Origin: Burkholderiales bacterium
Lineage (GTDB): Bacteria; Pseudomonadota; Gammaproteobacteria; Burkholderiales; Casimicrobiaceae
DNA: 57,079 nucleotides
NCBI GenBank assembly: GCA_020852555.1
Contig: JADZAQ010000180.1
Coordinates: forward strand, 1 to 57,079
Direction of reading: 5' to 3'
A program made the translations under genes and the position numbers. Below the pieces are notes generated by a model that did no database searches, was not told where the DNA came from, and saw nothing but the letters and a program-made list of their open reading frames with translations. Below are positions 35,274 to 45,536 of this stretch, one piece after another. Within the stretch, counting starts at the first letter, position 1, and each line of letters starts with the position of its first letter.

Positions 35274-36773
35274 ATGGAACTCCTCTCCAATCTCGCTCTC
35301 GGGTTCAGCGTCGCGATCACGCTGCAAAACGTCCTCTATGCCTTCATTGGCGCGCTCCTCGGTACGCTGATCGGCGTGCTGCCCGGGATCGGGCCGGTGC
35401 CGACGATCGCCATGCTGTTGCCGATCACCTACGCGCTGCCGCCGGTATCCGCGCTCATCATGCTCGCCGGCATCTACTACGGCGCGCAGTACGGTGGTTC
35501 GACTACCGCGATCCTCGTCAACCTCCCCGGTGAATCGTCGGCGGTGGTCACCTGCCTCGATGGTTACCAGATGGCGCGACAGGGACGCGCCGGCAAGGCG
35601 CTCGCGGTCGCGGCGATCGGCTCGTTCATCGCGGGCACGTTCGCGACGATGCTGATCGCCGCCTTCGCGCCGCCGCTCGCCGACGTCGCGCTCAAGTTCG
35701 GCCCGGCCGAGTACTTCTCGCTCATGGTCCTCGGCCTCATCGCCGCGGTCGTGCTCGCCAGCGGCTCGCTCGTCAAGGCGATCGGCATGATCGTGCTGGG
35801 GCTCCTCCTCGGCATCGTCGGCACCGACGTCAATTCGGGCCTGCAGCGCTACTCGTTCGGGATCGCGGAACTGTCCGACGGCATCGGCTTCGTCACCGTC
35901 GCCATGGGCCTCTTCGGCTTCGCCGAAATCATCATCAACCTCGAGCACCGCGAGAAGCGTGAGGTCTTCACCAAGGGCGTGTCGAACCTGATGCTGAAAT
36001 GGGACGAGTTCAAGCAGGCGCTGCCGGCGATCCTGCGCGGAACCGGCCTGGGTTCGGTGCTGGGCATCCTGCCGGGGGGCGGGGCGCTCCTGTCGGCGTT
36101 CGCCTCCTACACGGTCGAGAAAAAGCTCGCCAAGGATCCCTCGCGCTTCGGCAAGGGTGCGATCGAGGGAGTCGCCGGGCCGGAGAGCGCGAACAACGCC
36201 GGAGCGCAGGCGTCGTTCATCCCGATGCTGACCCTGGGCATCCCGCCCAACGCGGTGATGGCGCTCATGGTCGGCGCGATGACGATCCACTCGATCCAGC
36301 CGGGCCCGCAGGTGATGACGTCGAATCCGCAGCTCTTCTGGGGTCTCATCGCCTCGATGTGGATCGGCAACCTGATGCTCATCGTGCTCAACCTGCCGCT
36401 GATCGGTATCTGGGTGAAGCTCCTGCAGGTGCCGTACCGCCTGCTCTACCCGGCGATCCTCCTCTTCTGCTGCATCGGCGTGTACAGCATCAACAACAAC
36501 GTGTTCGACGTCTTCCTCACCGCCATCTTCGGCATCCTGGGCTGGCTCTTCGTGAAGCTCGAGTGCGAGCCGGCGCCGCTGCTGCTGGGCTTCATCCTCG
36601 GGCCGATGATGGAAGAGAACCTGCGCCGGGCGCTCTTGCTCTCACGCGGCGACGCCACGGTCTTCTTCACCCGCCCGATCTCGGCGGTGATGCTCGCGAT
36701 GTCGATCGCGTTGATCCTCATCATCGTGGCGCCGTCGATCCGCAAGAAGCGCGACGAGGCGTTCCACGAATAG
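35274..36773 (+). CDS. tctA: tripartite tricarboxylate transporter, large permease TctA
   Basis: 499-residue permease with roughly eleven or twelve membrane segments. The family signature GIYYGAQYGGSTTAILVNLP GESSAVVT (two blocks) is present, as is GVAGPESANNAGAQASFIPM. It transports a carboxylate such as citrate using an ion gradient and a periplasmic TctC protein. It follows tctB by 9 bp and precedes the gamma-glutamyltransferase gene by 32 bp, which has its own probable -10 box, so the operon may end here. Substrate not determinable. Confidence 0.95.
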   Translation: MELLSNLALGFSVAITLQNVLYAFIGALLGTLIGVLPGIGPVPTIAMLLPITYALPPVSALIMLAGIYYGAQYGGSTTAILVNLPGESSAVVTCLDGYQMARQGRAGKALAVAAIGSFIAGTFATMLIAAFAPPLADVALKFGPAEYFSLMVLGLIAAVVLASGSLVKAIGMIVLGLLLGIVGTDVNSGLQRYSFGIAELSDGIGFVTVAMGLFGFAEIIINLEHREKREVFTKGVSNLMLKWDEFKQALPAILRGTGLGSVLGILPGGGALLSAFASYTVEKKLAKDPSRFGKGAIEGVAGPESANNAGAQASFIPMLTLGIPPNAVMALMVGAMTIHSIQPGPQVMTSNPQLFWGLIASMWIGNLMLIVLNLPLIGIWVKLLQVPYRLLYPAILLFCCIGVYSINNNVFDVFLTAIFGILGWLFVKLECEPAPLLLGFILGPMMEENLRRALLLSRGDATVFFTRPISAVMLAMSIALILIIVAPSIRKKRDEAFHE

Positions 36774-36805
36774 CCGGACCCGAGTGCGCTAGACTAACGG
36801 GCGCC

Positions 36806-38419
36806 ATGCCCGACGATCCCGCTCCCGCTCCGCTCGCCTTCGATTGGTCGCTGCCGTACGCCGCGCGACGGCAGCCGATCTTCGCACGCAACGTCGTAGC
36901 CACGTCGCAGCCGCTCGCCACCCAGGCCGGGATGGCGATGCTCGCGCGGGGCGGCAACGCGGTCGACGCCGCGCTCGCCACCGCGATCACGCTCACCGTG
37001 GTCGAGCCGTGCAGCAACGGCGTGGGGTCCGACCTCTTCGCGATCCTGTGGACCGGCAGCGAAGTCGTCGGCCTGAATGCCTCCGGGCGCGCGCCCGCCG
37101 CGTGGAACCCGGGCCGCTACGCCGGACGGCAGGCGCTGCCGGAGCGCGGCTGGGAGACGGTCACGATCCCCGGTGCGGTATCCGGCTGGCGCGCCTTGTC
37201 GCAACGCTACGGGAAGCTGCCCTTCGCCGATCTCTTCGCGCCCGCCATCCGCCATGCGCGCGAGGGCTTTGCCGTGTCCCCCGTGGTCGCCGAGAAATGG
37301 CGTCTCGCGGTGCCGCACATGCCCCGTGACCTGGGCTGGTTCGAGCACTTCTTGCCGTGGGGCCGTCCCCCGCGACCCGGAGAGCGATTCGTCAGCACCG
37401 ATCTCGCGCGCACGCTCGAAGCGATCGCCCGCACCGACGGCGAAGCGTTTTATCGGGGCGAGCTCGCCGCGGCGATGGTGCGTCACTCCCGCGGCGCCGG
37501 CGGTGCCCACACCGCCGACGATTTCGCCACGCACGCGGTCGATTGGGTGACGCCGCTCGCGCTCACCTACCGCGGCGTGACGGTGCACGAGATCCCGCCC
37601 AACGGCCAGGGCATCGCGGCACTGAGCGCGCTCGGCATCCTCGAACGGTTCGACCTCTCACCTGCGGCGGTCGACAGCCCGGCCACGCAACACCTCATGA
37701 TCGAGGCGATGAAGCTCGCCTTCGCCGATGCGTACCGCTACGTCGGCGATCCGCGCGGCATGGACGTCACCCCGGCGGCGCTGCTCGACCGCGATTATCT
37801 CGCCGCGCGCGCCCGGCTCATCGACCCCGCACGCGCACGCGACTTCGGGCCGGGTGCGCCGCCGCGCGGCGGCACCGTGTACCTGTGCGCTGGCGACGAG
37901 CGCGGCATGCTGGTATCGCTCATCCAGTCGAACTACATGGGCTTCGGCTCGGGCGTGGTCGTGCCGGGCACCGGCATCAGCCTGCAAAACCGCGGTGCCG
38001 GATTCAACCTCGCGGCCGGACACCCGAACGAAGTGGGCGGCGGGAAGCGGCCATACCACACGATCATCCCGGGCTTCCTCACCCGCGACGGCGCTCCCTT
38101 CGCCGCCTTTGGCGTCATGGGTGGACCGATCCAGCCGCCGGGACACGTGCAAACGCTCGTGCGCCTCCTCGATTACCACATGAATCCGCAGGCGGCGCTC
38201 GATGCGCCGCGCTGGAAGCTCACCGCCCGCGGCGCCGTCGATATCGAAGCCTCGGCCACTCCGGCGCTCCGCGAGGGCCTGGCCGCGATGGGCCATGCGA
38301 TCCAGGCGCACCACGACTCGTACATGGATTTCGGCGCCGGGCAATTCATCGTGCGCGACGGCGACAGCTACGTCGCGGGATCGGACCCGCGGCGCGACGG
38401 GCAGGCCGCGGGATTCTAG
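36806..38419 (+). CDS. gamma-glutamyltransferase family protein
   Basis: 537-residue Ntn-hydrolase of the gamma-glutamyltransferase/gamma-glutamyl acylase family. The autocatalytic cleavage site is PRGG-TVYLCAGDERGMLVS, with nucleophile Thr357; NYMGFGSGVVVPGTGISLQNRG and GGKRPYHTIIPG follow, as in the small subunit. The large subunit carries GGNAVDAALATAITLTVVEP. No signal peptide is visible, unlike periplasmic GGT, so a cytoplasmic role is likely and classical glutathione breakdown is uncertain. TAGACT at 36790-36795 lies ten bases before the ATG, suggesting a very short leader. Confidence 0.9.
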   Translation: MPDDPAPAPLAFDWSLPYAARRQPIFARNVVATSQPLATQAGMAMLARGGNAVDAALATAITLTVVEPCSNGVGSDLFAILWTGSEVVGLNASGRAPAAWNPGRYAGRQALPERGWETVTIPGAVSGWRALSQRYGKLPFADLFAPAIRHAREGFAVSPVVAEKWRLAVPHMPRDLGWFEHFLPWGRPPRPGERFVSTDLARTLEAIARTDGEAFYRGELAAAMVRHSRGAGGAHTADDFATHAVDWVTPLALTYRGVTVHEIPPNGQGIAALSALGILERFDLSPAAVDSPATQHLMIEAMKLAFADAYRYVGDPRGMDVTPAALLDRDYLAARARLIDPARARDFGPGAPPRGGTVYLCAGDERGMLVSLIQSNYMGFGSGVVVPGTGISLQNRGAGFNLAAGHPNEVGGGKRPYHTIIPGFLTRDGAPFAAFGVMGGPIQPPGHVQTLVRLLDYHMNPQAALDAPRWKLTARGAVDIEASATPALREGLAAMGHAIQAHHDSYMDFGAGQFIVRDGDSYVAGSDPRRDGQAAGF

Positions 38420-38476
38420 CGTCTTGGTGCGCGCCTCACCGGGCGGTGCATCGCGCGAATCGTTGCCCCACCGCGC

Positions 38477-39127
38477 TCACTTGCGCGCCGCCTTGAGCGT
38501 CGACAGCGGCGCGAGATCCGGAATCGGGATGCGTTTGCGGTCCGCCGGCGCCGACGACAGCGGCGCCACCGCGCGCATCGTCGCCCGGCTGCGCCGGGTG
38601 AGCTCCTGGTAACTTTGCGTTCCCGCGACCTTCCAGGCGAGCTCCTGCTCGGTCAGCGTGCGCACGATCCGGCCGGGCACGCCGGCCACCAGCGTGCGTG
38701 CCGGCGCCACGAACCCGGCCTTGACGAAGGCCATTGCCGCCACGATCGCCGATTCACCGATCACCGCGTTGTCGTTGATCACGGCATTCATGCCGACCAG
38801 CGCATTGCGCTGCACGAGGCAGCCGTGCAACACCGCGCCGTGGCCGATGTGGCCTTCCTCCTCGACGATCGTATCGGTGCCGGGAAAGCCGTGCATGACA
38901 CAGCAATCCTGGACGTTGGCGCCCGCGCGTACCTCGAGGCGACCGAAATCACCACGCAGCGCCGCACACGGCCCGATGTACACGCCGGGCCCCACCAGCA
39001 CGTCGCCGACGAGCACCGCCGAAGGGTGCACGAAAGCGCTGGGGTCGACGACGGGGACGATCCCGTCGATCTCGTACACGGTGAGTGCGCCCCTTCCGGG
39101 GGCGGCGCGCGTGGGGGATTTCTTCAT
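38477..39127 (-). CDS. PaaY/CaiE-like gamma-carbonic anhydrase family protein
   Basis: 216 residues as drawn from ATG 39127. It has a left-handed beta-helix hexapeptide fold: PSAFVHPSAVLVGDVLVGPG, CAALRGDFGRLEVRAGANVQ, CVMHGFPG, then GHIGHGAVLHGC with the metal-binding His residues, and LVGMNAVINDNAVIGESAIV. VYEIDGIVPVVDPSAFV matches the start of PaaY-type proteins. The first 16 residues (MKKSPTRAAPGRGALT) are encoded by module B of the intergenic repeat, so the ancestral start may be GTG 39079, giving 200 residues, the family length. No other paa gene is present, so a phenylacetate role is not supported. Confidence 0.88.
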   Translation of the reverse strand: MKKSPTRAAPGRGALTVYEIDGIVPVVDPSAFVHPSAVLVGDVLVGPGVYIGPCAALRGDFGRLEVRAGANVQDCCVMHGFPGTDTIVEEEGHIGHGAVLHGCLVQRNALVGMNAVINDNAVIGESAIVAAMAFVKAGFVAPARTLVAGVPGRIVRTLTEQELAWKVAGTQSYQELTRRSRATMRAVAPLSSAPADRKRIPIPDLAPLSTLKAARK

Positions 39128-39286
39128 TTCTCAGGCTCCAGGTGCGGATCACAGGAGGCGCAGAGACACTGAGAAAGAATGCCTTTTCTCCGCGTCTCGG
39201 CGTCTATTTGTGAAGCCTTTCGTCAGCGGCGCCCGGCCGCCCCAAGCCGCTGACTGCGCCCCTTCCGGGGGCAGCGCGCGTGGGGG
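39081..39286 (-). repeat. two-module intergenic repeat, copy 2 (inverted, module B duplicated)
   Basis: Read on the minus strand the order is module B (39286-39251), a GC-rich joint, module A (39227 to about 39132), then a second module B (39117-39081). Module A matches copy 1 at 4841-4936 with scattered differences, including CTGACGAAAGGCTTCACAAA and GGCATTCTTTCTC. Its internal inverted repeat is less perfect here. Copy 2 fills the gap between purL (stop 8 bp away) and the PaaY-like gene and runs into that gene's N-terminus. Confidence 0.85.
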
Positions 39287-39293
39287 TGGTACA

Positions 39294-42200
39294 TCAATCC
39301 ACCCAGGCGCGCGCATTGCGGAACATGCGCAGCCACGGCGAGGCCTCCGGCCAGTCGGCCGGGTGCCACGACATCTGCGCAGTGCGCCACACGCGCTCGG
39401 GGTGCGGCATCAGGATCGTGAACCGGCCGTCCGCCGTGGTGAGGCCGGTGATCCCCTCCGGCGAGCCGTTGACGTTGTGCGGATAGCGCGTCGTGGGCGC
39501 CCCGCGCGAGTCGACGTAACGCAGCGCGACGAGCGGGCGCGCCGCGGCGAGCGATTGGGCATCGCGGAACTCGGCGTAGCCTTCGCCGTGCGCGGTCGCG
39601 ACCGGGATCACGCTGCCGGCCATGCCGGCGAAGAAGAGCGACGGCGAGTCGGTGACCTCGACCTGCACGAGACGCGCCTCGAACTGCTCGGACTGATTGC
39701 GGACGAAGCGCGGCCAGTGCGCGGCGCCCGGGATCAGGTCACGCAGGCTCGCCAGCATCTGACAACCGTTGCACACGCCGAGCGCGAAGACGTCGTCGCG
39801 CGCGAAGAAAGCGGCGAAACCGTCGCGCAGCACCGGATTGAAGCGAATCGTCTTCGCCCAGCCTTCGCCGGCGCCCAGCACGTCGCCGTACGAAAATCCG
39901 CCGCAGCCGACGATCCCGGCGAACTGCGCCAGTGAATGTCGGCGCTGCGCGAGATCGGTCATGTGCACGTCGTACGCATCGAAGCCCGCGCGATCGAAGG
40001 CGGCCGCCATCTCGACCTGACCGTTGACCCCCTGCTCGCGCAGGATCGCCACCTTGGGCCGCACGCCGCGCGCGACGTACGGCGCCGCGATGTCGTCGGC
40101 GGGGTCGAAGGTCAATCGCGGCGTCAGGCCGGGATCGGCGGTATCGCCGAGCCGTGCGTACTCGTCGTCGGCGGCGGCCGGCTGGTCACGCAGGCGCTGC
40201 AGCGCGTGGGTGGTGGCCGACCAGGCGCGATGGAGGTCGACGCGCGATTCGTCGAGGAGCGTCTGTCCCGCCAGCACGACGCGAATGCGCTCGCCCGCGG
40301 TCGGCGTGCCGAGGCGCACCGCCGCGATCCCGGCCGCTCGCGCAGCGTCGAGCACGGGAGCGACATGCGCCGCCGATACGGCGACCACCGCGCCCAGTTC
40401 CTCGGCGAAGAGGGCCGGGAGCGCCGACACACCCGTCGGCAGCGCGATGTCGAGTCCGCAGCGCGAGGCGAAGGCCATCTCGAGCAGCGTGACCACGAGC
40501 CCACCGTCGGCGACGTCGTGGTACGCGACGAGCGTGCCGTCGGTGCGCAGCGTGCCGACCAGCGCGAAGAAAGCGGCGAGCCGCCGCGGGTCGTCGAGGT
40601 CGGGAACGTCGTTGCCGAGTTGGCCATGCACCTGCGCCAATGCGGAGCCGCCGAGACGCCGGCGCCCGGCGGCGACGTCGAGGTGCACGAGGGTGATCTC
40701 GCCCGCTTCACGCGGCAGCAACGGGGTGAGCGTACGGCGGACATCGCGCACTGGGGCAAAGGCCGACACGACGAGCGAAACGGGTGCGGTGACCGCACGA
40801 TCGCCGGTCGCATCGCGCCAGGTGGTGCGCATGGACAGCGAATCCTTGCCCACGGGAATCGCGATGCCGAGGGCGATGCAGGTATCGAGCGCCACGCTGC
40901 GCACCGTGTCGTACAGCGCGGCATCCTCTCCGGGATGGCCCGCGCTCGCCATCCAGTTCGCCGACAGCTTGATGGCGTCGATCGCCGGCACGTCGGCTGC
41001 CGCGAGGTTGGTGACCGCCTCGGCCACCGCCATGCGGCCCGAAGCCGGTGCGTCGATGAGCGCCAGTGGCGAGCGCTCGCCCATTGCCATCGCCTCCCCG
41101 GCGTGGCCCTCGAAGTCGCGCAGGGTGACCGCCACGTCGGCCACCGGAACCTGCCACGGCCCGACCATCGGATCGCGCGCGCACAGGCCGCCGACGGTGC
41201 GATCGCCGATGGTGACGAGGAACGTCTTGTCGGCCACCGCCGGCAACTGCAGCACGCGGTACAGCGCGTCGCGCACGTCGATGCCGTCGAGTGACAATGG
41301 CGGCAGCGCGCGCGCCAGGCGACGAACGTCGCGCGTCATCTTCGGCGCCTTGCCCAGGATCACCTCGAGCGGGACGTCGACCGGCGTATCACCGAAGTGC
41401 GCGTCGGTGACCACGAGTCGCCCCGCGTCGTTGGCGGTGCCGACCACCGCGAACGGGCAGCGCTCGCGAGCGCAGATCGCCGCGAAGTGCGGCAGCGACG
41501 CCGGCGCCAGCGCCAGCACGTAGCGCTCCTGGGCCTCGTTGCACCAGATCTCCCGCGGCGCCATGCCGGGCTCCTCCGACGGCACGTCGCGCAGCTCGAA
41601 CGTCCCGCCCACCCCGCCGCCGTGGACGAGCTCGGGCAGCGCGTTCGACAGCCCCCCGGCACCTACGTCGTGGATCGAGAGGATCGGATTGTCGGCGCCG
41701 AGTTGCCAGCAGCGATCGATCACTTCCTGTGCGCGTCGCTCGATCTCCGCGTTGCCGCGCTGCACCGAGTCGTAGTCGAGGTCCGCGGTGTTGGCACCGG
41801 TCGCCATCGACGACGCCGCGCCGCCCCCGAGGCCGATCAGCATGCCGGGCCCGCCGAGCTGGACGAGCAGCGCGCCGGCGGCGAGCGGCTTCTTGTGCGT
41901 GAGCCCGGCGTCGATGCTGCCGATGCCACCGGCGATCATGATCGGCTTATGGTAGCCGCGCACCTCGCCGGCGACCTCCTGCTCGAACGTGCGGAAGTAG
42001 CCGGCAAGATTCGGGCGGCCGAACTCGTTGTTGAACGATGCGGCGCCGATCGGGCCGTCGAGCATGATCGACAGCGCCGAGGCGATGCGCGCCGGCTTGC
42101 CGTGGTCGGCTTCCCACGGCTGCACGAGCCCGGGAATGCGCAAGTTGGAGACCGTGTAACCGACGAGGCCCGCCTTCGGCTTGGCACCACGCCCTGTCGC

Positions 42201-43181
42201 GCCCTCGTCGCGGATCTCGCCGCCCGCCCCGGTCGCTGCACCGGGGAACGGCGCGATCGCCGTGGGATGGTTGTGCGTCTCGACCTTCATCAGCGTATGC
42301 GTGAGCTCGCGCCGCGCGCCGTAGCGCTCCCCCTCGCGCGGATGGAAGCGGGCGACGGTGGCCCCTTCCATCACCGCCGAGTTGTCCTCGTAGGCGACCA
42401 CCGTGCCGTGTGGATGCGCCGCGTGCGTCGCCCGGATCATCGCAAAGAGGCTTTGCTCCTGCGCCGCACCGTCGACGATCCAGCGCGCGTTGAAGATCTT
42501 GTGCCGGCAGTGCTCGGAATTGGCCTGCGCGAACATCATGAGCTCGACGTCGGTAGGGTCGCGACCCAGGCGCCGGAAGCTCGTCTCGAGATAATCGATC
42601 TCGTCGGCGGCCAGCGCGAGGCCCAGCTCGCCGTCGGCTCGCACGAGCGCATCGCGCCCCTGCCCGAGCAGTGGAATCGTCGTCAGCGGCCGCGGCGCGA
42701 CGCGCGCGAACAGCGTCGCGACCTCGGTCGCATCGGCGAGCACCGTCTCGGTCATCCGATCGTGGATCTCCGGCAGCAGCGCCTCGCGATCGGCGGGTGC
42801 CAGCGCGCCCTCAGCGCCGACGACGCGATAGGCGACACCGCGCTCGATGCGCTGCACGGCGTCGAGCCCGCAGTTCTGCGCGATATCGGTGGCCCGCGAC
42901 GACCACGGCGAGATGGTCCCGGGACGCGGCACCACGACGAGCTCGGTGCCGCCGCTGATCGCATCCTCCGACCCCGGAACGGGGCCATAGGTGAGGAGCG
43001 CTTCGAGGACGCCGCGCTCCGCGCGGGTGAGCGTGCGGTTGAGCGCCACGAAATGCCGAAACGCGGCGCCGATATGCAGGAAGCGATGGCCGGGGCGGAT
43101 CTCCTGCAACGTCCGCAGAAGCTTCGCGACGCGAAACGGCGAGAGCGCCGGGCGGCCGGCGAGGGTCAGGATGTCGGCCAT
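39294..43181 (-). CDS. purL: phosphoribosylformylglycinamidine synthase
   Basis: 1295-residue single-chain PurL, converting FGAR to FGAM with glutamine and ATP in purine synthesis. Visible: the FGAR-AT domains with [18 protein letters not shown] and [28 protein letters not shown] (two blocks), a second ATPase-like repeat ([18 protein letters not shown]), and the C-terminal glutaminase with nucleophile Cys in [10 protein letters not shown] and the His/Glu pair in [11 protein letters not shown] 43181 gives [15 protein letters not shown] on this strand (43211-43206) lies about 25 bases upstream as a -10 candidate. It stands alone, and the repeat follows 8 bp after its stop. Confidence 0.98.
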   Translation of the reverse strand: MADILTLAGRPALSPFRVAKLLRTLQEIRPGHRFLHIGAAFRHFVALNRTLTRAERGVLEALLTYGPVPGSEDAISGGTELVVVPRPGTISPWSSRATDIAQNCGLDAVQRIERGVAYRVVGAEGALAPADREALLPEIHDRMTETVLADATEVATLFARVAPRPLTTIPLLGQGRDALVRADGELGLALAADEIDYLETSFRRLGRDPTDVELMMFAQANSEHCRHKIFNARWIVDGAAQEQSLFAMIRATHAAHPHGTVVAYEDNSAVMEGATVARFHPREGERYGARRELTHTLMKVETHNHPTAIAPFPGAATGAGGEIRDEGATGRGAKPKAGLVGYTVSNLRIPGLVQPWEADHGKPARIASALSIMLDGPIGAASFNNEFGRPNLAGYFRTFEQEVAGEVRGYHKPIMIAGGIGSIDAGLTHKKPLAAGALLVQLGGPGMLIGLGGGAASSMATGANTADLDYDSVQRGNAEIERRAQEVIDRCWQLGADNPILSIHDVGAGGLSNALPELVHGGGVGGTFELRDVPSEEPGMAPREIWCNEAQERYVLALAPASLPHFAAICARERCPFAVVGTANDAGRLVVTDAHFGDTPVDVPLEVILGKAPKMTRDVRRLARALPPLSLDGIDVRDALYRVLQLPAVADKTFLVTIGDRTVGGLCARDPMVGPWQVPVADVAVTLRDFEGHAGEAMAMGERSPLALIDAPASGRMAVAEAVTNLAAADVPAIDAIKLSANWMASAGHPGEDAALYDTVRSVALDTCIALGIAIPVGKDSLSMRTTWRDATGDRAVTAPVSLVVSAFAPVRDVRRTLTPLLPREAGEITLVHLDVAAGRRRLGGSALAQVHGQLGNDVPDLDDPRRLAAFFALVGTLRTDGTLVAYHDVADGGLVVTLLEMAFASRCGLDIALPTGVSALPALFAEELGAVVAVSAAHVAPVLDAARAAGIAAVRLGTPTAGERIRVVLAGQTLLDESRVDLHRAWSATTHALQRLRDQPAAADDEYARLGDTADPGLTPRLTFDPADDIAAPYVARGVRPKVAILREQGVNGQVEMAAAFDRAGFDAYDVHMTDLAQRRHSLAQFAGIVGCGGFSYGDVLGAGEGWAKTIRFNPVLRDGFAAFFARDDVFALGVCNGCQMLASLRDLIPGAAHWPRFVRNQSEQFEARLVQVEVTDSPSLFFAGMAGSVIPVATAHGEGYAEFRDAQSLAAARPLVALRYVDSRGAPTTRYPHNVNGSPEGITGLTTADGRFTILMPHPERVWRTAQMSWHPADWPEASPWLRMFRNARAWVD

Positions 43182-43310
43182 CGGGCGAGAAGCGCGCAAA
43201 AGGCGATTCTACTTCGTTCGCCCACCGGCCCCGCGGCGGCGGGCGCGCAGGCATCGCGCGTTGGCGCCACGCTCACGCGGCTCGACGCGCCGCAGCGTCG
43301 CGAACTGCGC

Positions 43311-44039
43311 TCAGTGCTGCAGGATCTTCGCGAGAAACTGCTGCGCGCGCTCCGAGCGCGGCGTCCCGAAGAAATCGTCCTTGGTGGCGTCTTCGACGAT
43401 CTTTCCCGCATCCATGAAGATCACCCGATGACTCACCTTGCGCGCGAAGCCCATCTCGTGCGTCACGCACATCATCGTCATGCCTTCCTGCGCGAGCTTC
43501 ACCATGACGTCGAGTACCTCGCCCACCATCTCGGGGTCGAGCGCCGACGTGGGCTCGTCGAAGAGCATCACCACGGGATCCATCGACAGCGCCCGCGCGA
43601 TCGCCACCCGCTGCTGCTGACCCCCGGAGAGCTGGCCAGGAAATTTGTCCTTGTGCGCCGTGAGATCGACGCGCTCGAGCATCTGGAGGCCGCGCCGCAC
43701 CGCGTCGTCCTTGCTGCGCCCGAGCACCTTGATCTGTGCGAGCGTCAGATTGGCGGTCACCGAGAGATGCGGAAAGAGCTCGAAGTGCTGGAACACCATC
43801 CCCACGCGCGAGCGCAGCTTGGGGAGGTTCGTCTTGGGATCGGCGATCGAGGTGCCGTCGACGACGATGTCGCCCTTTTGGAAGGGCTCGAGCGCATTGA
43901 CCGTCTTGATGAGCGTCGACTTGCCGGACCCCGACGGCCCGCAGACGACCACCACCTCCCCCTTCTTCACACTCGTCGTGCAGTCGTCGAGCACCTGGAA
44001 GGAGCCGTACCACTTGCTGACATGCTTGATCTCGATCAT
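43311..44039 (-). CDS. gltL: glutamate/aspartate-type amino-acid ABC transporter ATPase
   Basis: 242-residue ATPase of the polar amino-acid (PAAT) family. Walker A is GPSGSGKST, the Q-loop is [10 protein letters not shown], the signature is [15 protein letters not shown], Walker B is [15 protein letters not shown] and the H-loop is [12 protein letters not shown] 44039 gives [19 protein letters not shown], the usual GltL start and length. It is the last gene of gltI-gltJ-gltK-gltL, 11 bp after gltK. Stop lies in a region with no clear terminator hairpin. Confidence 0.95.
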   Translation of the reverse strand: MIEIKHVSKWYGSFQVLDDCTTSVKKGEVVVVCGPSGSGKSTLIKTVNALEPFQKGDIVVDGTSIADPKTNLPKLRSRVGMVFQHFELFPHLSVTANLTLAQIKVLGRSKDDAVRRGLQMLERVDLTAHKDKFPGQLSGGQQQRVAIARALSMDPVVMLFDEPTSALDPEMVGEVLDVMVKLAQEGMTMMCVTHEMGFARKVSHRVIFMDAGKIVEDATKDDFFGTPRSERAQQFLAKILQH

Positions 44040-44050
44040 GACGCTTCGCC

Positions 44051-44716
44051 TCAACGGATGATGGCAATCTTCTTCTGCAGCCGGCGCACCAGCATCGACA
44101 GACTGAAGCAGATCACGAAGTAGGTGACCGCCGCGAGGAGATACATCTCCACCGGTCGGTTGAAATTCTTGCCGGCCACCTCGAACCCCTTCAGGAGGTC
44201 GTAGGCACCGACCGCGTACACGAGCGACGTGTCCTGGAAGAGGATGATCGTCTGCGTGAGGAGCACCGGCAGCATGTTGCGAAACGCCTGCGGCAAGACG
44301 ATGAGTTGCATGCACTGGCGGTAGGTCATGCCCACGGCGTAGCCGGCGGCCACCTGCCCGCGCGGCACCGACTGGATGCCGGCGCGCATGATCTCGGAGT
44401 AGTACGCGGCCTCGAACACCGTGAAGGTGATGATCGCCGAGACCCCGGCGCCGAGCGGGCGCCCGATGAGCAGCGGGATCAGCAGGAAGAACCACAGGAT
44501 GACCATGACCAGCGGAATCGAGCGCAGCGTGTTCACGTACGCCGCCGCCGGGACCTCGAGCCACTTCCGCCCGGACAACCGCATGAGCGCCAGGATGGTG
44601 CCGATGGCGATCCCGCCGACCATCGCCACCAGCGTGAGCTGGATCGAGAACAGGAAGCCCTTGAGGATGAAGCTCTGGACGAGGCTCCAGTCGAAGAACG
44701 CGAAGGAGAGGTTCAT
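44051..44716 (-). CDS. gltK: amino-acid ABC transporter permease GltK-like
   Basis: 221-residue inner-membrane permease of the HisM type. It opens [20 protein letters not shown], carries [20 protein letters not shown], then [20 protein letters not shown] with the EAA loop in [20 protein letters not shown], and [20 protein letters not shown]. It forms the channel with GltJ. The ATG overlaps the gltJ stop (ATGA). Confidence 0.95.
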   Translation of the reverse strand: MNLSFAFFDWSLVQSFILKGFLFSIQLTLVAMVGGIAIGTILALMRLSGRKWLEVPAAAYVNTLRSIPLVMVILWFFLLIPLLIGRPLGAGVSAIITFTVFEAAYYSEIMRAGIQSVPRGQVAAGYAVGMTYRQCMQLIVLPQAFRNMLPVLLTQTIILFQDTSLVYAVGAYDLLKGFEVAGKNFNRPVEMYLLAAVTYFVICFSLSMLVRRLQKKIAIIR

Positions 44717-45417
44717 TTCGCGCTCCCGATCATTCCCGGCACGCGCATGCGCTTCTCGATGAACGCCGCGATGCGGTTCACGGCGAGCGCGGAGACGAAA
44801 TACAGGAACGTCACCGCGAGGTAGATCTCCACGCCCCGCGACGTCTCCTCCTGCGCCTGCATGGCGAAGAAGGTGAGTTCGGTGATGCTCACCGCGAAGG
44901 CCACCGACGAATTCTTGATGATGTTCATCGACTCGCTGGTGAGCGGCGGGATCACGATGCGAAACGCCATCGGCAGCAGCACGAAGCGGTACGTCTGCGG
45001 CAGCGTGAGCCCCATCGCGAGGCCGGCGTAGCGCTGCCCGCGCGGCAGCGCCTGGATGCCGGCCTTGACCTGCTCGGAGATGCGCGCCGAGGTGAACAGG
45101 CCCAAGCCCGCCACCGCCGCGACGAAATCAGGAACCTGTTGCAAGGTCGGGAAGATCTGTGGCACCACGTGGTACCACAGGAAGAGCTGCACGATGAGGG
45201 GGATGTTGCGGAAGAGCTCGGTCCACGCATTGCCGATCCACACGAAAGCCCGTACGGGTGTCGTGCGCGCCACGCCCATCAGCGTCCCCATGACGAGCGC
45301 CACCACCAGCGCACAGGCGGAAAGCGACAGCGTCCAGCCCCACGCCGACATCATCCAGTGGAAGTACGTTTCGCCGCCACCGGTGTCCTGGAGGAAGAAC
45401 TGCCAATCCCAACTCAT
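44713..45417 (-). CDS. gltJ: amino-acid ABC transporter permease GltJ-like
   Basis: 234-residue permease paired with GltK. It opens [20 protein letters not shown], has [20 protein letters not shown] and the EAA loop [20 protein letters not shown], and ends with a basic tail. The 119-base gap from gltI contains an intrinsic terminator, so gltJKL should be made in lower amounts than the binding protein GltI. The assignment to glutamate/aspartate rests on operon order and similarity. Confidence 0.94.
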   Translation of the reverse strand: MSWDWQFFLQDTGGGETYFHWMMSAWGWTLSLSACALVVALVMGTLMGVARTTPVRAFVWIGNAWTELFRNIPLIVQLFLWYHVVPQIFPTLQQVPDFVAAVAGLGLFTSARISEQVKAGIQALPRGQRYAGLAMGLTLPQTYRFVLLPMAFRIVIPPLTSESMNIIKNSSVAFAVSITELTFFAMQAQEETSRGVEIYLAVTFLYFVSALAVNRIAAFIEKRMRVPGMIGSAK

Positions 45418-45451
45418 GCGCGACCGGCCTCCCTGGCGTCCGGGTGAAACG

Positions 45452-45491
45452 AAAAAGGCGCCCCGCGGTCATGACGACCGCGGTGCGCCTT
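45452..45491 (-). terminator. intercistronic terminator between gltI and gltJ
   Basis: On the transcribed strand a 16-base arm (45491-45476) pairs with 45470-45455 with a single mismatch around a five-base loop, followed by a run of five T (45456-45452). This is a strong rho-independent structure in the middle of the operon, expected to reduce read-through into gltJKL. Confidence 0.85.
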
Positions 45492-45536
45492 CGCTACCGA
45501 TTGCAGGATCGCCTGCCCTCGATCGGAGGTGGCCGA

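Noticed and set aside
41397-44123. Plus-strand open frame of over 900 codons opposite purL and gltL
   Set aside because: Shadow of purL and gltL; no domain or start signal.
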